Assembly (NCBI GenBank): GCA_035651815.1
Contig: DASRFB010000108.1
Location: forward strand, 1 to 40,074
Direction of reading: 5' to 3'
Length of the DNA stretch: 40,074 bases
Origin: VBDM01 sp035651815
GTDB lineage: Bacteria > Pseudomonadota > Gammaproteobacteria > Burkholderiales > SG8-39
Shown here: in pieces, positions 15,472-23,029 of the stretch
Layout of the letters: every line of letters begins with the position of its first letter
Numbering within the stretch: position 1 is the stretch's first letter
The notes under the pieces: generated by a model
What the model was told of the DNA's origin: nothing
The model's database searches: none
The model's input: only the letters and a program-made list of their open reading frames with translations
Translations under genes and position numbers: made by a program

Positions 15472-17689
15472 CCTCCGGCGCGTTCCTCAGGAGCACGCTC
15501 AACTCGTCGAAGGCGAGCGGCTTGCTGAACACGTAGCCCTGCATCTCGTCGCAGCCCAGCCGACGCAGCAGGTCGACCTGTGCCTCGGTCTCCACGCCTT
15601 CGGCGACGACGGTCAGCTGCAGCGAGTGCGCCAGGGAGATGATGGTCGAGACCAGCGTGTTCGCGTTCCGATCATCCGGCAAGGCGGCGATGAACGACCG
15701 GTCGATCTTGAGCGCCTGTATCGGCAGCCTCGCCAGGTATCCGAGCGAGGAGTAGCCCGTGCCGAAATCGTCGATCGCGATGTTGACCCCGAGCCGGCGC
15801 ACCGACTCGAGCTTGCTGATCGTCGCGGCGACGTCTTCCATCGCCAGGCTTTCCGTGATCTCGAGGTCGATCGCGGCGGGCACGGCGCCGCCGATCGCCT
15901 GCTCCACCGTGGCCACGAAATCGCGCCGGCGAAGCTGCACCGCCGACACGTTCACGGCGATCCTCGGCGGCTCGAGTCCCAGCCCCTTCAACAGCTGGTG
16001 GTCGAGCGAGGCGCGCTGCAACGCCCAGGCACCCGCCTGCAGCACCAGCCCGGTCGCCTCCATCAAGGGAATGAACTGCGCGGGCGGGACGAGGCCGAGC
16101 TCGGCGCTGCGCCAGCGGATCAGCGCCTCCAGCCCCACGATCCGCCGGGTGAAGAGGCACACCTTGGGCTGGTAGTGCAGCACGAACTCCTGCTTCTCGA
16201 GCGCCCGGCGGAGCTTGTTCTCGAACGAGAGGCTCTCGTGGATGCGATTCGTCATCGCCGGCGCGAAGAAGAGATAGCGCTCGCCGGTCGCCTTGGCCCT
16301 CTTGAGCGCGGCCTCCGCGTTCGCGAACAGCGCTTCGGCGTCGCCGCCGTCGTTCGGGTAAATCGCGATTCCGACCTTGGCCGAGACCCGGAGCTCCTCC
16401 TTGTCCAGGGGGAAAGGGTGGGCGAAGGAGGCGTCGAGCTTCTGCTCGGTGAGGCGCCCTATCTCGTCCTCGTGCTCGAACCCCGCGGAGATGATCGCGA
16501 AATGGTCGGCGCCGATGCGTGCGACCCGCGTCGGGTCGGGGCCGACCGACTGGATGCGCGCGGCCACCTGTCTCAGCAGCTCGTCGCCCACGCCCCGGCC
16601 GAAGGCGTCGTTGATCGCCTTGAAGCGCTCGATGTCCACGATAGACACGGCCAGCTTCCGCTCCGCGTGCTTCGCCGCGATCATCCTCTGCTCCAGGCGC
16701 TCGAGGAACAGGTTGCGGTTGGCGAGGCCGGTGAGCGGATCGTAGTAGGCGAGGTACTGCAGCCGGTTCGCCTTGTCGATGTGCTCCAGCGCGAAGGAAA
16801 CGTCCCCGGCGAGATCGATCAACAACCGCATCTCGTCGTCGTCGAAGGCCCCGACCTCCGCGGCGTAGAGCGCGATGACGCCGATTGCCTCGACGCCGAC
16901 GATCAGGGGAATGACCGCGATGGAATTGATCCTGCGCATGGCGAGCTCTTTGCGCATGAGGAGATGCGCGTCGGTCGCGACGTCGTTCGAGACGATCGGC
17001 CGCAGCTCGCGCACCGCGCGGCCCGCGAGACCGTGGCCTCCCCGGTCGGTCGCGACGATCGCGAGCGGGGCGACTTCGAAGAAATTCCCGACGTCGCCGG
17101 CCGAGGCCACGGGCCTCACCATCTTGGCGGTGCGATCCACCATCCCCAGCCATGTCATCACGAACCGGCCCTGCGTGGTCGCGACGCGGCACACCTCCTC
17201 CATGAGCTCCTGCCGGTCGCGGATGCGGATTATCGCGGCGTTGATTCCGCTGAGCACCGCGTACACGCGCGTGAGTCGGCGTATGCTCGCCTCGGCCTGC
17301 CGGTGCGCGATGCGCTGCTCGGCCAGGCGCACGGCGTTCTCGACCGCCGAAGGCAGCCTCCCGAGCCGGTCCTTGAGCAGATAGTCGTCCGCGCCGAGGC
17401 GGAGCGCTTCGGTCGCTTTTTCCTCTCCGATCGTTCCGGTGACGAGGATGAAGGGGACATCGGGCAGGCGCCTCTTCAGCAGGCGCAACCCGCGCAGAGC
17501 GTCGAACTGCGGCAGCGAGTAGTCGGCGATGACCACGTCCGGTGACGATTCGAGAGCGGACAGGAACGCCGCTTCCGTCGCGACGCGCGAGCACTCCGCT
17601 GCCAGGCCGGACGCGGCGAGCGTGCGCGCGACCAGCTCCGCGTCATGCGGGTCGTCCTCGAGATGGAGGATGCGCAGTCGCCTGTTCAT
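15458..17689 (-). CDS. REC-GAF-GGDEF(degenerate)-EAL response regulator, 743 aa
   Basis: The REC domain (1-125) has EDD and phospho-acceptor Asp56 in IADYSLP. GAF spans about 140-300. The GGDEF-like domain (about 310-475) has GADHF at 393-397 in place of GGDEF, so cyclase activity is probably lost. EAL (about 485-735) keeps GLEALIRW (521-523), DDFGTGYSSL and AEGVET, so c-di-GMP phosphodiesterase activity is likely. ATG 17689 is chosen because the REC domain starts there and the upstream LuxR gene stops 2 nt before it. The pair looks like a NarL-type regulator whose output HTH sits in a separate upstream gene. No kinase is adjacent. Confidence 0.92.
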   Translation of the reverse strand: MNRRLRILHLEDDPHDAELVARTLAASGLAAECSRVATEAAFLSALESSPDVVIADYSLPQFDALRGLRLLKRRLPDVPFILVTGTIGEEKATEALRLGADDYLLKDRLGRLPSAVENAVRLAEQRIAHRQAEASIRRLTRVYAVLSGINAAIIRIRDRQELMEEVCRVATTQGRFVMTWLGMVDRTAKMVRPVASAGDVGNFFEVAPLAIVATDRGGHGLAGRAVRELRPIVSNDVATDAHLLMRKELAMRRINSIAVIPLIVGVEAIGVIALYAAEVGAFDDDEMRLLIDLAGDVSFALEHIDKANRLQYLAYYDPLTGLANRNLFLERLEQRMIAAKHAERKLAVSIVDIERFKAINDAFGRGVGDELLRQVAARIQSVGPDPTRVARIGADHFAIISAGFEHEDEIGRLTEQKLDASFAHPFPLDKEELRVSAKVGIAIYPNDGGDAEALFANAEAALKRAKATGERYLFFAPAMTNRIHESLSFENKLRRALEKQEFVLHYQPKVCLFTRRIVGLEALIRWRSAELGLVPPAQFIPLMEATGLVLQAGAWALQRASLDHQLLKGLGLEPPRIAVNVSAVQLRRRDFVATVEQAIGGAVPAAIDLEITESLAMEDVAATISKLESVRRLGVNIAIDDFGTGYSSLGYLARLPIQALKIDRSFIAALPDDRNANTLVSTIISLAHSLQLTVVAEGVETEAQVDLLRRLGCDEMQGYVFSKPLAFDELSVLLRNAPEATGR

Positions 17690-17691
17690 CG

Positions 17692-17919
17692 CTACGGCTT
17701 GATCAGGCCGTGGCGGATGGCGAGGCGAACGAGACTGGGCAGGTCCTCGACCTCGAGCTTGGCCATGATCCTGCTGCGATACGTGTGGATGCTGCTGGGC
17801 TTCACCCCGATCAGCGCCGCGATGGCCTTGCTCGTCCTGCCGTCCACGACGAGCCTGAGGACCTGGTGTTCGCGCGCGCTGAGCTGGCTCAGCGGATTGG
17901 TCTTCGCGTTTTTTTTCAT
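17692..17919 (-). CDS. Stand-alone LuxR-type helix-turn-helix protein, 75 aa
   Basis: The whole protein is a LuxR/GerE DNA-binding domain: LSAREHQVLRLVVDGRTSKA, then IGVKPSSIHTYRSRIMAKLE. There is no receiver or sensor domain, and the length (75 aa) is that of the bare domain. ATG 17919 is preferred over TTG 17961, which gives a charged tail and has no ribosome site; only a weak CAGG precedes the ATG. Codons 2-3 are an eight-A run. It ends 2 nt before the REC-GAF-GGDEF-EAL gene and is probably co-transcribed with it, so it may be the output of that receiver. Its DNA-binding helix is a close paralogue of the end of the PAS-LuxR protein at 13942-15471. Confidence 0.85.
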   Translation of the reverse strand: MKKNAKTNPLSQLSAREHQVLRLVVDGRTSKAIAALIGVKPSSIHTYRSRIMAKLEVEDLPSLVRLAIRHGLIKP

Positions 17920-18063
17920 CGCCTGATCGGTTGCACGGCGCACGATCCGAACAGGACGCAAGATAGCGGGGATTGCCAGCGGTGTCTGTCGTGAAACATG
18001 TACGCGGCCGCGCGGCGGAGCGCGGCCTTGTAGTGGAACCTGTACGCCGCGAGCGCGGCCAGA

Positions 18064-18151
18064 GCGTCGCGATGCCGTGCCGGATCGCGAATCTCACCAG
18101 ACCGCGCACGTCCCTGATGTCGAGCTTCAAAATGAGTCGGCTGCGACAGGT
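18064..18151 (-). pseudogene. Remnant of a third LuxR helix-turn-helix gene
   Basis: The minus strand encodes CRSRLILKLDIRDVRGLVRF followed by AIRHGI. This matches the last third of the two intact LuxR domains here (YRSRIMAKLEVEDLPSLVRL then AIRHGL). The recognition-helix half and any stop or start are gone. It lies directly upstream of, and on the same strand as, the intact 75-aa gene, so it looks like a decayed tandem copy. The rest of 17920-18263 has no gene. Confidence 0.65.
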
Positions 18152-18196
18152 GCGATCAGCCCGGACCAACGGGGATGCGAGGTTTCGCCGTGGGAA

Positions 18197-18233
18197 GGTC
18201 GGTCCAGCATCAGTTCCGTTTCGCTGGACGACC
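18197..18233. repeat. Imperfect inverted repeat
   Basis: GGTCGGTCCAGC (18197-18208) is complementary, with one bulged base, to GCTGGACGACC (18223-18233). No T-run follows on either strand, so it is not a standard terminator. It lies in the decayed stretch between two gene remnants. Confidence 0.4.
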
Positions 18234-18263
18234 CTGTCTGGATCGCCGGCGGCGGCTCCGGCT

Positions 18264-18434
18264 TCAGCGGGCGAAGATCGGGAACGATTGCTTTTCGAGG
18301 AGGAAGGGGTCGCCCGGCTTCGCGGAGACGATCTCGACGTTCGTCGCGTTCTTGCTCCTCGCGCGCTCGCGCAGGACCTGGATCATGTCCGGGTCGATGT
18401 CGACCGCGTAGATCGTGCCCTCACGAGGTCGCAT
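18264..18434 (-). pseudogene. Internally deleted SAM-dependent methyltransferase remnant (56 codons)
   Basis: A short frame opened by ATG at 18434 encodes GTIYAVDIDPDMIQVLRERA, the second strand and acidic loop of a class I methyltransferase, then NVEIVSAKPGDP. It is followed at once by FLLEKQSFPIFAR and a stop, which resembles the extreme end of such enzymes. The SAM-binding glycine loop before it and the catalytic middle are missing. I read it as the relic of a full gene after a large deletion. Its first codons overlap the end of the DUF1330 gene in another frame. It could be expressed as a small ORF but could not be an enzyme. Confidence 0.6.
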
Positions 18435-18723
18435 CGCCGCCCTCGACCATCACGAGCTCCACTTCGCCCCCGCCGTTGCGGCGGAAGGCCGCGGCGTCCC
18501 GGTACTCCTTCGACTCGAAGCAGGCGACGCCTTTGTCCAGGCTCGGGAATTCGATCACGACGAAGCGGTGAAACTTCTGCGGGCCTTCCATGATCCGGTA
18601 CTTGCCGCCGCGCGCGAGCACCCGGCCGCCGTACTTCGCGATGATCCCGGGAACGCGGTCGGTGTACTTCTTGTATTCGACCGGGTTGTCGATGCGCGAT
18701 CTTGCGACCCAGTAGGCGGGCAT
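18421..18723 (-). CDS. DUF1330 family protein, 100 aa
   Basis: The protein reads AYWVARSRIDNPVEYKKYTD, then GGRVLARGGKYRIMEGP, then RFVVIEFPSLDKGVACFESK. This is the standard DUF1330 dimeric ferredoxin-like (EthD-like) fold of about 95-100 aa. The biochemical role of the family is not known to me. AAGGAG lies 7 nt before the ATG. It is downstream of gph on the same strand, separated by a dispersed repeat. The end overlaps the methyltransferase remnant. Confidence 0.9.
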   Translation of the reverse strand: MPAYWVARSRIDNPVEYKKYTDRVPGIIAKYGGRVLARGGKYRIMEGPQKFHRFVVIEFPSLDKGVACFESKEYRDAAAFRRNGGGEVELVMVEGGDATS

Positions 18724-18740
18724 TGCAGTTCTCCTTTGCG

Positions 18741-18773
18741 AAAAGCAGATCCTTCGCTGCGCTCAGGATGACA
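18741..18773. repeat. Dispersed palindromic repeat (GATCCTTCGCTGCGCTCAGG type)
   Basis: ATCCT (18749-18753) and AGGAT (18765-18769) enclose TCGCTGCGCTC. I recognise this core as a short repeat found scattered between genes in many environmental GC-rich bacteria; its minus-strand translation contains the typical VILSAAKDL. It lies between gph and the DUF1330 gene and provides the stop codon of gph. Only one copy is in this window, so its repeat nature rests on recall. Confidence 0.55.
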
Positions 18774-19419
18774 AGTGCGAGAGGACCTCGCGCGGGTGCG
18801 CGATGACCGCGTCGGCGCCCCAGCCGGCGGGGTCGCCGGCGTCGCCGAGGTAGCCCCAGGCGGCGACGACCACGCTCATGCCGGCGGCGCGCGCCGCCTG
18901 CACGTCGCGCAGGTCGTCGCCCACGTAGAGGCACTCGCGCGGCGCGATCTCCATCTCGCGCGCCGCGTGCAGCAGCGGCTCGGGGAAGGGCTTGGCCTTC
19001 GGCGTGGTATCGCCGCACACGATGCACGACGCGCCGCCGTCCGGGTCGAGCCGCTGCATCAGCGGAAAGGTGAAGCGCTCGGGCTTGTTCGTGACCACGC
19101 CCCAGGCGAGGCCGCGCTCGCGCAGCGTTCCGAGCAGCTCCGGGACGCCGTCGAAGAGCTTCGTGTCGACGCACAAGTCCTCGGCGTAGTACCCGAGGAA
19201 GCGGTCGCGCAGCGACTCGTACGTCGCGTGCTCCGGGGCGACGCCCATGCCGACGCCGAGGAGCCCGCGCGCGCCTTTCGAGGTGTGAGGCCGTGTCATG
19301 GCCGGCGGCACGGGTCCGAGGCCGCGCTCGGCGCGCACGCGGTTGAGCGCGCGCGCGAGATCGCTCGCCGTATCGGCGAGCGTTCCATCGAGGTCGAACA
19401 GCACCGCGCGTACCGCCAT
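18763..19419 (-). CDS. gph: Phosphoglycolate phosphatase (HAD superfamily)
   Basis: The HAD motif I is LFDLDGTLADT (nucleophile Asp9, Asp11). VVTNKP is motif II, KPFPEPLL carries the motif III Lys, and VGDDLRDVQAARAAGM is motif IV. At 218 aa it matches the family. It would hydrolyse 2-phosphoglycolate, for example from DNA repair. The start directly follows the ubiG stop with no gap, and ubiG-gph is a known proteobacterial pair, so the two are an operon. The last residues (HLSS) and the stop are encoded by the dispersed repeat, so the original C-terminus may have been replaced. Confidence 0.88.
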   Translation of the reverse strand: MAVRAVLFDLDGTLADTASDLARALNRVRAERGLGPVPPAMTRPHTSKGARGLLGVGMGVAPEHATYESLRDRFLGYYAEDLCVDTKLFDGVPELLGTLRERGLAWGVVTNKPERFTFPLMQRLDPDGGASCIVCGDTTPKAKPFPEPLLHAAREMEIAPRECLYVGDDLRDVQAARAAGMSVVVAAWGYLGDAGDPAGWGADAVIAHPREVLSHLSS

Positions 19420-20115
19420 TCAGGCGGCCTTCCTCGCGCAGACGAGGTAGTTGACGTCGGTGTCGCGTCCGAGCGCGTACACCCGCGTGAGCGGGTTGTA
19501 GGTCATGCCCTTGATCTCGCGCGTCTCCAGGCCGGCGCCGCGGCACCAGCGCGCGAGCTCCGAAGGGCGCACGAACTTCGCGTAGTCGTGCGTGCCGCGC
19601 GGGAGCAGCCGCAGCAGGTACTCCGCGCCGATCACCGCGAACAGGTAAGACTTCGGATTGCGGTTGATGGTCGAGAAGAACACGAGCCCGCCCGGCTTCA
19701 CCGCCTGCGCGCAGGCGCGCACCGTGCTCTCGGGCTCGGGAACGTGCTCGAGCAGCTCCATGCAGGTGACGACGTCGTAGCGGCCGGGCTCGCGCGCCGC
19801 GAGCGCCTCGGCCGCGATTTGCTCGTACTCGACGCCGGCGCGGCTCTCCATCCCGTGCAGCTCGGCGACCTTCAGCGCCTTCTCCGACAGGTCGATGCCC
19901 TTCACGCGCGCGCCGCGCCGCGCCATGGCCTCCGCGAGGATCCCGCCGCCGCAGCCGACGTCGAGCGCCGACTTCCCGGCGAGCCGGGCGGTCGAGTCGA
20001 TCCAGTCGAGGCGCAGCGGGTTGATCTCGTGCAGCGGCCGGAACTCGCTGGTCGGGTCCCACCAGCGGTGCGCGAGCGCGCTGAACTTGGCGAGCTCTGC
20101 GGGATCGGCGTTCAT
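19420..20115 (-). CDS. ubiG: Ubiquinone biosynthesis O-methyltransferase UbiG
   Basis: This is a 231-aa methyltransferase for the two O-methylations of ubiquinone synthesis. The N-terminus AKFSALAHRWWDPTSEFRPL is diagnostic for UbiG. SAM motif I is LDVGCGGGIL (51-60), followed by MELLEHVPEP and FFSTINRNPKSYLFAVIGAE. ATG 20115 gives the normal family start. It has no Shine-Dalgarno, but TATGAT lies 6 nt upstream, so the mRNA may be leaderless. gph follows directly. Confidence 0.96.
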   Translation of the reverse strand: MNADPAELAKFSALAHRWWDPTSEFRPLHEINPLRLDWIDSTARLAGKSALDVGCGGGILAEAMARRGARVKGIDLSEKALKVAELHGMESRAGVEYEQIAAEALAAREPGRYDVVTCMELLEHVPEPESTVRACAQAVKPGGLVFFSTINRNPKSYLFAVIGAEYLLRLLPRGTHDYAKFVRPSELARWCRGAGLETREIKGMTYNPLTRVYALGRDTDVNYLVCARKAA

Positions 20116-20121
20116 GGCGCC

Positions 20122-20127
20122 ATCATA
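20122..20127 (-). promoter_or_regulatory. -10-like box TATGAT, 6 nt before ubiG
   Basis: On the minus strand TATGAT (one mismatch to TATAAT) is followed by GGCGCC and the ubiG ATG. The predicted start site falls on or next to the ATG. No -35 is evident. Confidence 0.5.
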
Positions 20128-20166
20128 CGACGCAACGAAAGTCGCGTCGCCCCGCGCAAGCGGAAC

Positions 20167-20682
20167 CTAGCGCGTGCCGAGCACCTCGATCTCCGCGCGC
20201 CGGTTCTTCTGGCGGCCTTCGCGCGTCTTGTTGTCCGCGACCGGCGAGGCCTTGCCCTTGCCTTCGGTGTGGACCCGGCCCGCGGACACGCCGTGCTTCA
20301 CGAGGTAATCCTTGACCGAGGCCGCGCGCCGCTGCGAGAGCTTCATGTTGTACGCGTCGGGACCGGTCGAGTCGGTGTAGCCGACGACGTTGATCGTCTC
20401 GACCGACACGCCCTTCGCCTTGGCGACGACGTCGTCGAGGCGTCCCTGCGCGTCGGCGCGGATCGCCGACTTGTCGAAGTCGAACAGGGCGTCGGCCTGC
20501 AGCGTCACCTTTTCGGGCAAGGCCTTGGGCGCGGGCGCCTCGACCGCGGCGGGCGCGACCTCGGGCTTCGGCGCCGTGACCTCGGGCGCCGGCGCGGGCG
20601 GCGGCGGAGCGGGCTGCCGGCTCGCGCACGCGGCGACGAAGAGCAGGGAAGCGGCGAATGCGGATCGGACGGCGTTGTTCAT
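20167..20682 (-). CDS. OmpA-family peptidoglycan-binding lipoprotein, 171 aa
   Basis: A signal peptide with a probable lipobox (LLFVAAC, Cys19) is followed by a Pro/Ala-rich linker (about 23-55) and a C-terminal OmpA domain: FDFDKSAIR, VVGYTDSTGPDAYNMKLSQR and NRRAEIEVLG. The Asp and Arg that hold diaminopimelate are present. It would tether the outer membrane to the cell wall. A GGGG-type Shine-Dalgarno precedes the ATG, and a TATCAT box about 30 nt upstream may be its -10. It is the smallest of three OmpA-type genes within 3.5 kb. Confidence 0.93.
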   Translation of the reverse strand: MNNAVRSAFAASLLFVAACASRQPAPPPPAPAPEVTAPKPEVAPAAVEAPAPKALPEKVTLQADALFDFDKSAIRADAQGRLDDVVAKAKGVSVETINVVGYTDSTGPDAYNMKLSQRRAASVKDYLVKHGVSAGRVHTEGKGKASPVADNKTREGRQKNRRAEIEVLGTR

Positions 20683-20738
20683 GTTTTCCCCCGGGGTCGT
20701 TGTTGTGGCGCCGATGATACCGCGGGACGCTGCAATGA

Positions 20739-20763
20739 AAAAGCCCCGCCGGAGCGGGGCTTC
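20739..20763 (-). terminator. Rho-independent terminator after the second OmpA gene
   Basis: AAGCCCCGC (20742-20750) pairs perfectly with GCGGGGCTT (20755-20763) around the 4-nt loop CGGA. Five T follow on the minus strand. It closes the transcript of the gene at 20783-21574. Confidence 0.9.
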
Positions 20764-20782
20764 CTGGACGACCGGCCGGCGC

Positions 20783-21574
20783 TTACTGCGTCGTCGTCGT
20801 CGTCGACTCGGACGGCGTCTGGCCGACGATCTGCGGCTGCGTCGTCGTCCCCGCGACCGCGACGTCTACGCGGCGGTTTTCCTGCCGGCCTTCCTTCGTC
20901 TTGTTGTCGGCGATCGGCTCGCGCTCGCCGCGGCCCTCGGTGTGGATCTTCTCCGCGGGCATGCCCTGGCTGACGAGATAGGCCTTCACCGCGTCGGCGC
21001 GGCGCTCGGACAGCTTCTGGTTGTAATCGTCCGTGCCGATCGAGTCGGTGTGGCCGACGAGGTTGATCTCGTCGACGTTCGACGCGCGCATGCGCTCGAG
21101 CAGGTTGTCCAGCTCGGCCTTGGCGTCGGGACGCAGGTCCGACTTGTCGAAGTTGAACAGCGCGTCGGTCGAGAGCGAGAGCTTCTCGGGCATCGGCGCC
21201 GGCGCCGGCTCCGCGAGCTGCTGCGGCGGCGCGACCGGCTCGGCGGGCGCGGCCGCGGCGGGCGCGGGCGGCTCCGGCTGGGGCTCGGGCGCGGCGGCGA
21301 CGCGGCGCGGCAGCGGGTCGCAGCCCGCGACGCTCGTGCCCGGCGTCCACGATCCCGTCTCTACGCACAGTCCCGTGCCGCTGACGACGACGTTGCCCTG
21401 GTTCGTCGTCACGTAGCGCGATGCGTCGCTGCGCTCGACGATCGTCGGTTGAGTGATCGTGGTGCGCTCGACGGCCGCCTGCGCGGCGGCGTCGTGCGCG
21501 ATCGTCGCAAAGGCGGCCGCCACCGAGGCGGCGACCAGCGCCGGATGAAAACGGAGTCCTGGAGTCGTGCTCAT
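20783..21574 (-). CDS. OmpA-family outer membrane protein, 263 aa
   Basis: ATG 21574 begins a signal peptide (FHPALVAASVAAAFATIAHD then AAAQA) and has AGAGGA just upstream; the longer frame to 21697 has no such support. After a region of about 60 residues with two Cys (GLCVETGSWTPGTSVAGCDP) and a Pro/Ala linker, the OmpA domain has FNFDKSDLRPDAK, LVGHTDSIGTDDYNQKLSER and NRRVDVAVAG. There is no lipobox and no eight-strand barrel. The C-terminus is a Thr run encoded by a short GTC repeat. It ends at a strong terminator. Confidence 0.93.
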   Translation of the reverse strand: MSTTPGLRFHPALVAASVAAAFATIAHDAAAQAAVERTTITQPTIVERSDASRYVTTNQGNVVVSGTGLCVETGSWTPGTSVAGCDPLPRRVAAAPEPQPEPPAPAAAAPAEPVAPPQQLAEPAPAPMPEKLSLSTDALFNFDKSDLRPDAKAELDNLLERMRASNVDEINLVGHTDSIGTDDYNQKLSERRADAVKAYLVSQGMPAEKIHTEGRGEREPIADNKTKEGRQENRRVDVAVAGTTTQPQIVGQTPSESTTTTTQ

Positions 21575-21650
21575 AGTTCCTCTGGAAAGGTTGCGCGATG
21601 TACTTGCAGGCGCGCCTCCCAGTGAATGCTCGCGGTCGCGAGCGCTCGGC

Positions 21651-22976
21651 TTAGGCTTTTTGGTCTGGTGCCAATCGGTCGCGCCACGAATGCGCACGAC
21701 ACAGCAAATCCGGCCTGCTCCACCGGGTCAGACGACCCTCTTCCACGAGAAGTTCCCCCTCACACCAGACATGCGTGACGTGCTCTCTGCCGGCCGCATA
21801 GACCAGATGGGAGATGGGGTCGAAGACCGGCGCGAGCTCGACGTCGGCGAGCGACACCGCGCACAGATCGGCGCACTTCCCTGGAACCAATGATCCGATC
21901 GACTGATCGAGCCCGAGCGCGCGCGCGCCCGCGAGCGTCGCGGCCGCGAGGGCCTGGTGCGCGGGCATCGCGTCGGCCCTGTGCGCGACCGCCTTCGCGA
22001 GCAGTGCCGCGGTGCGCATCTCCTCGAACATGTCGAGGCGGTTGTTGCTCGCCGCGCCGTCGGTGCCGATGCCGACGTTGACGCCGGCGTCGATCATCGC
22101 CGCGACCGGCGCGAAGCCGCTCGCGAGCTTCAGGTTCGACGAGGGACAGTGCGCGACCGAGGCGCCGTAGCGCGCGAGCAGTGCGATCTCCTCGCGCGTG
22201 AGATGTACGCCGTGCACGGCGATCAGCCGCGGGCCGACCATCCCGAGCGCGTGCAGCCGCTCGAGCGGGCGCTTCGCGTGCCGGGCGAGGCTCTGCTGGA
22301 TCTCCTCGTCCGTCTCGTGCAGGTGCACGTGGATCGGCAGGTCGAGCTCCTCGGCGATCGTCAGCATGCGCGCGAAGGTGCGGTCGGCGACGGTGTAGGG
22401 CGCGTGCGGCGCCATGCTGAACGAGAGCCGCTTCTCGTCGCGGAAGGCGTCGCGCGTCGCGAGGCCCTTGGCGATGTAGTCGTCGGCGTCGCTCGCGTAC
22501 GCGGTCGGCAGCTCGATCGCGATGATGCCGATCACCGCCCGCATGCGCGCTTCGAGCGCGGCCTTCGCCGCCGCGTCCGGGAAGAAATACATCTCGCTGA
22601 AGCACGTCACGCCGCCGCGCAGCATCTCGGCGCAGGCGAGCAGCGTGCCGTCGTGCACGAACTCGTGCGACACGTGCTTCGCCTCGGCCGGCCAGACGTG
22701 GTCCTTGAGCCACTGCATCAGCGGCAGGTCGTCGGCGAGGCCGCGCATCAGCGTCATCGCCGCGTGCGTGTGCAGGTTGACGAGGCCCGGGATGAGCGCG
22801 TGCTCGTCGAGCCGCACGCGCTCCGCGGCGGCGTAGCGCCGTTCCGCCTCGGCCGCCGGAAGCACCGCGGCGATGCGCCCGCCGCGCACCGCGACCGCGT
22901 GGTCGGCGAGCACGGCGAGCGCCGGCTCGACCGGGATCACCCAGCGGGCGCTGATGATGAGGTCGGCGTTTTCCAT
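21651..22976 (-). CDS. mtaD: TRZ/ATZ-type amidohydrolase, probably 5-methylthioadenosine/S-adenosylhomocysteine deaminase
   Basis: This 441-aa metal-dependent hydrolase has HTHAAM (metal HxH, about 71-73), MAPHAPYTV, HVHLHETDEEI, AVHGVHL and GTDGAASNNRLDMF, which is the MtaD/TRZ pattern. MtaD deaminates methylthioadenosine and S-adenosylhomocysteine; related enzymes are guanine or triazine deaminases, so the substrate is not certain. The C-terminus follows GKCADLCAVSL and returns to the composite beta domain. A place near ubiG-gph is common in Betaproteobacteria, but here two OmpA genes lie between. No Shine-Dalgarno is seen before the ATG. Confidence 0.85.
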   Translation of the reverse strand: MENADLIISARWVIPVEPALAVLADHAVAVRGGRIAAVLPAAEAERRYAAAERVRLDEHALIPGLVNLHTHAAMTLMRGLADDLPLMQWLKDHVWPAEAKHVSHEFVHDGTLLACAEMLRGGVTCFSEMYFFPDAAAKAALEARMRAVIGIIAIELPTAYASDADDYIAKGLATRDAFRDEKRLSFSMAPHAPYTVADRTFARMLTIAEELDLPIHVHLHETDEEIQQSLARHAKRPLERLHALGMVGPRLIAVHGVHLTREEIALLARYGASVAHCPSSNLKLASGFAPVAAMIDAGVNVGIGTDGAASNNRLDMFEEMRTAALLAKAVAHRADAMPAHQALAAATLAGARALGLDQSIGSLVPGKCADLCAVSLADVELAPVFDPISHLVYAAGREHVTHVWCEGELLVEEGRLTRWSRPDLLCRAHSWRDRLAPDQKA

Positions 22977-22980
22977 CGCG

Positions 22981-23009
22981 AAAAGAAAAGGCCCCGCGGG
23001 CGGGGCCTT
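22981..23009 (-). terminator. Rho-independent terminator after the third OmpA gene
   Basis: AAGGCCCCGC (22988-22997) and GCGGGGCCTT (23000-23009) are perfect complements. A T-rich tail (22987-22981) follows on the minus strand. It lies between the OmpA lipoprotein gene and mtaD, so mtaD probably has its own promoter or depends on read-through. Confidence 0.9.
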
Positions 23010-23029
23010 CCGGGTTACGGCAGTTTAGA

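Noticed and set aside
18197..18233. Inverted repeat considered as a terminator
   Set aside because: The stem is imperfect and no T-run follows on either strand.
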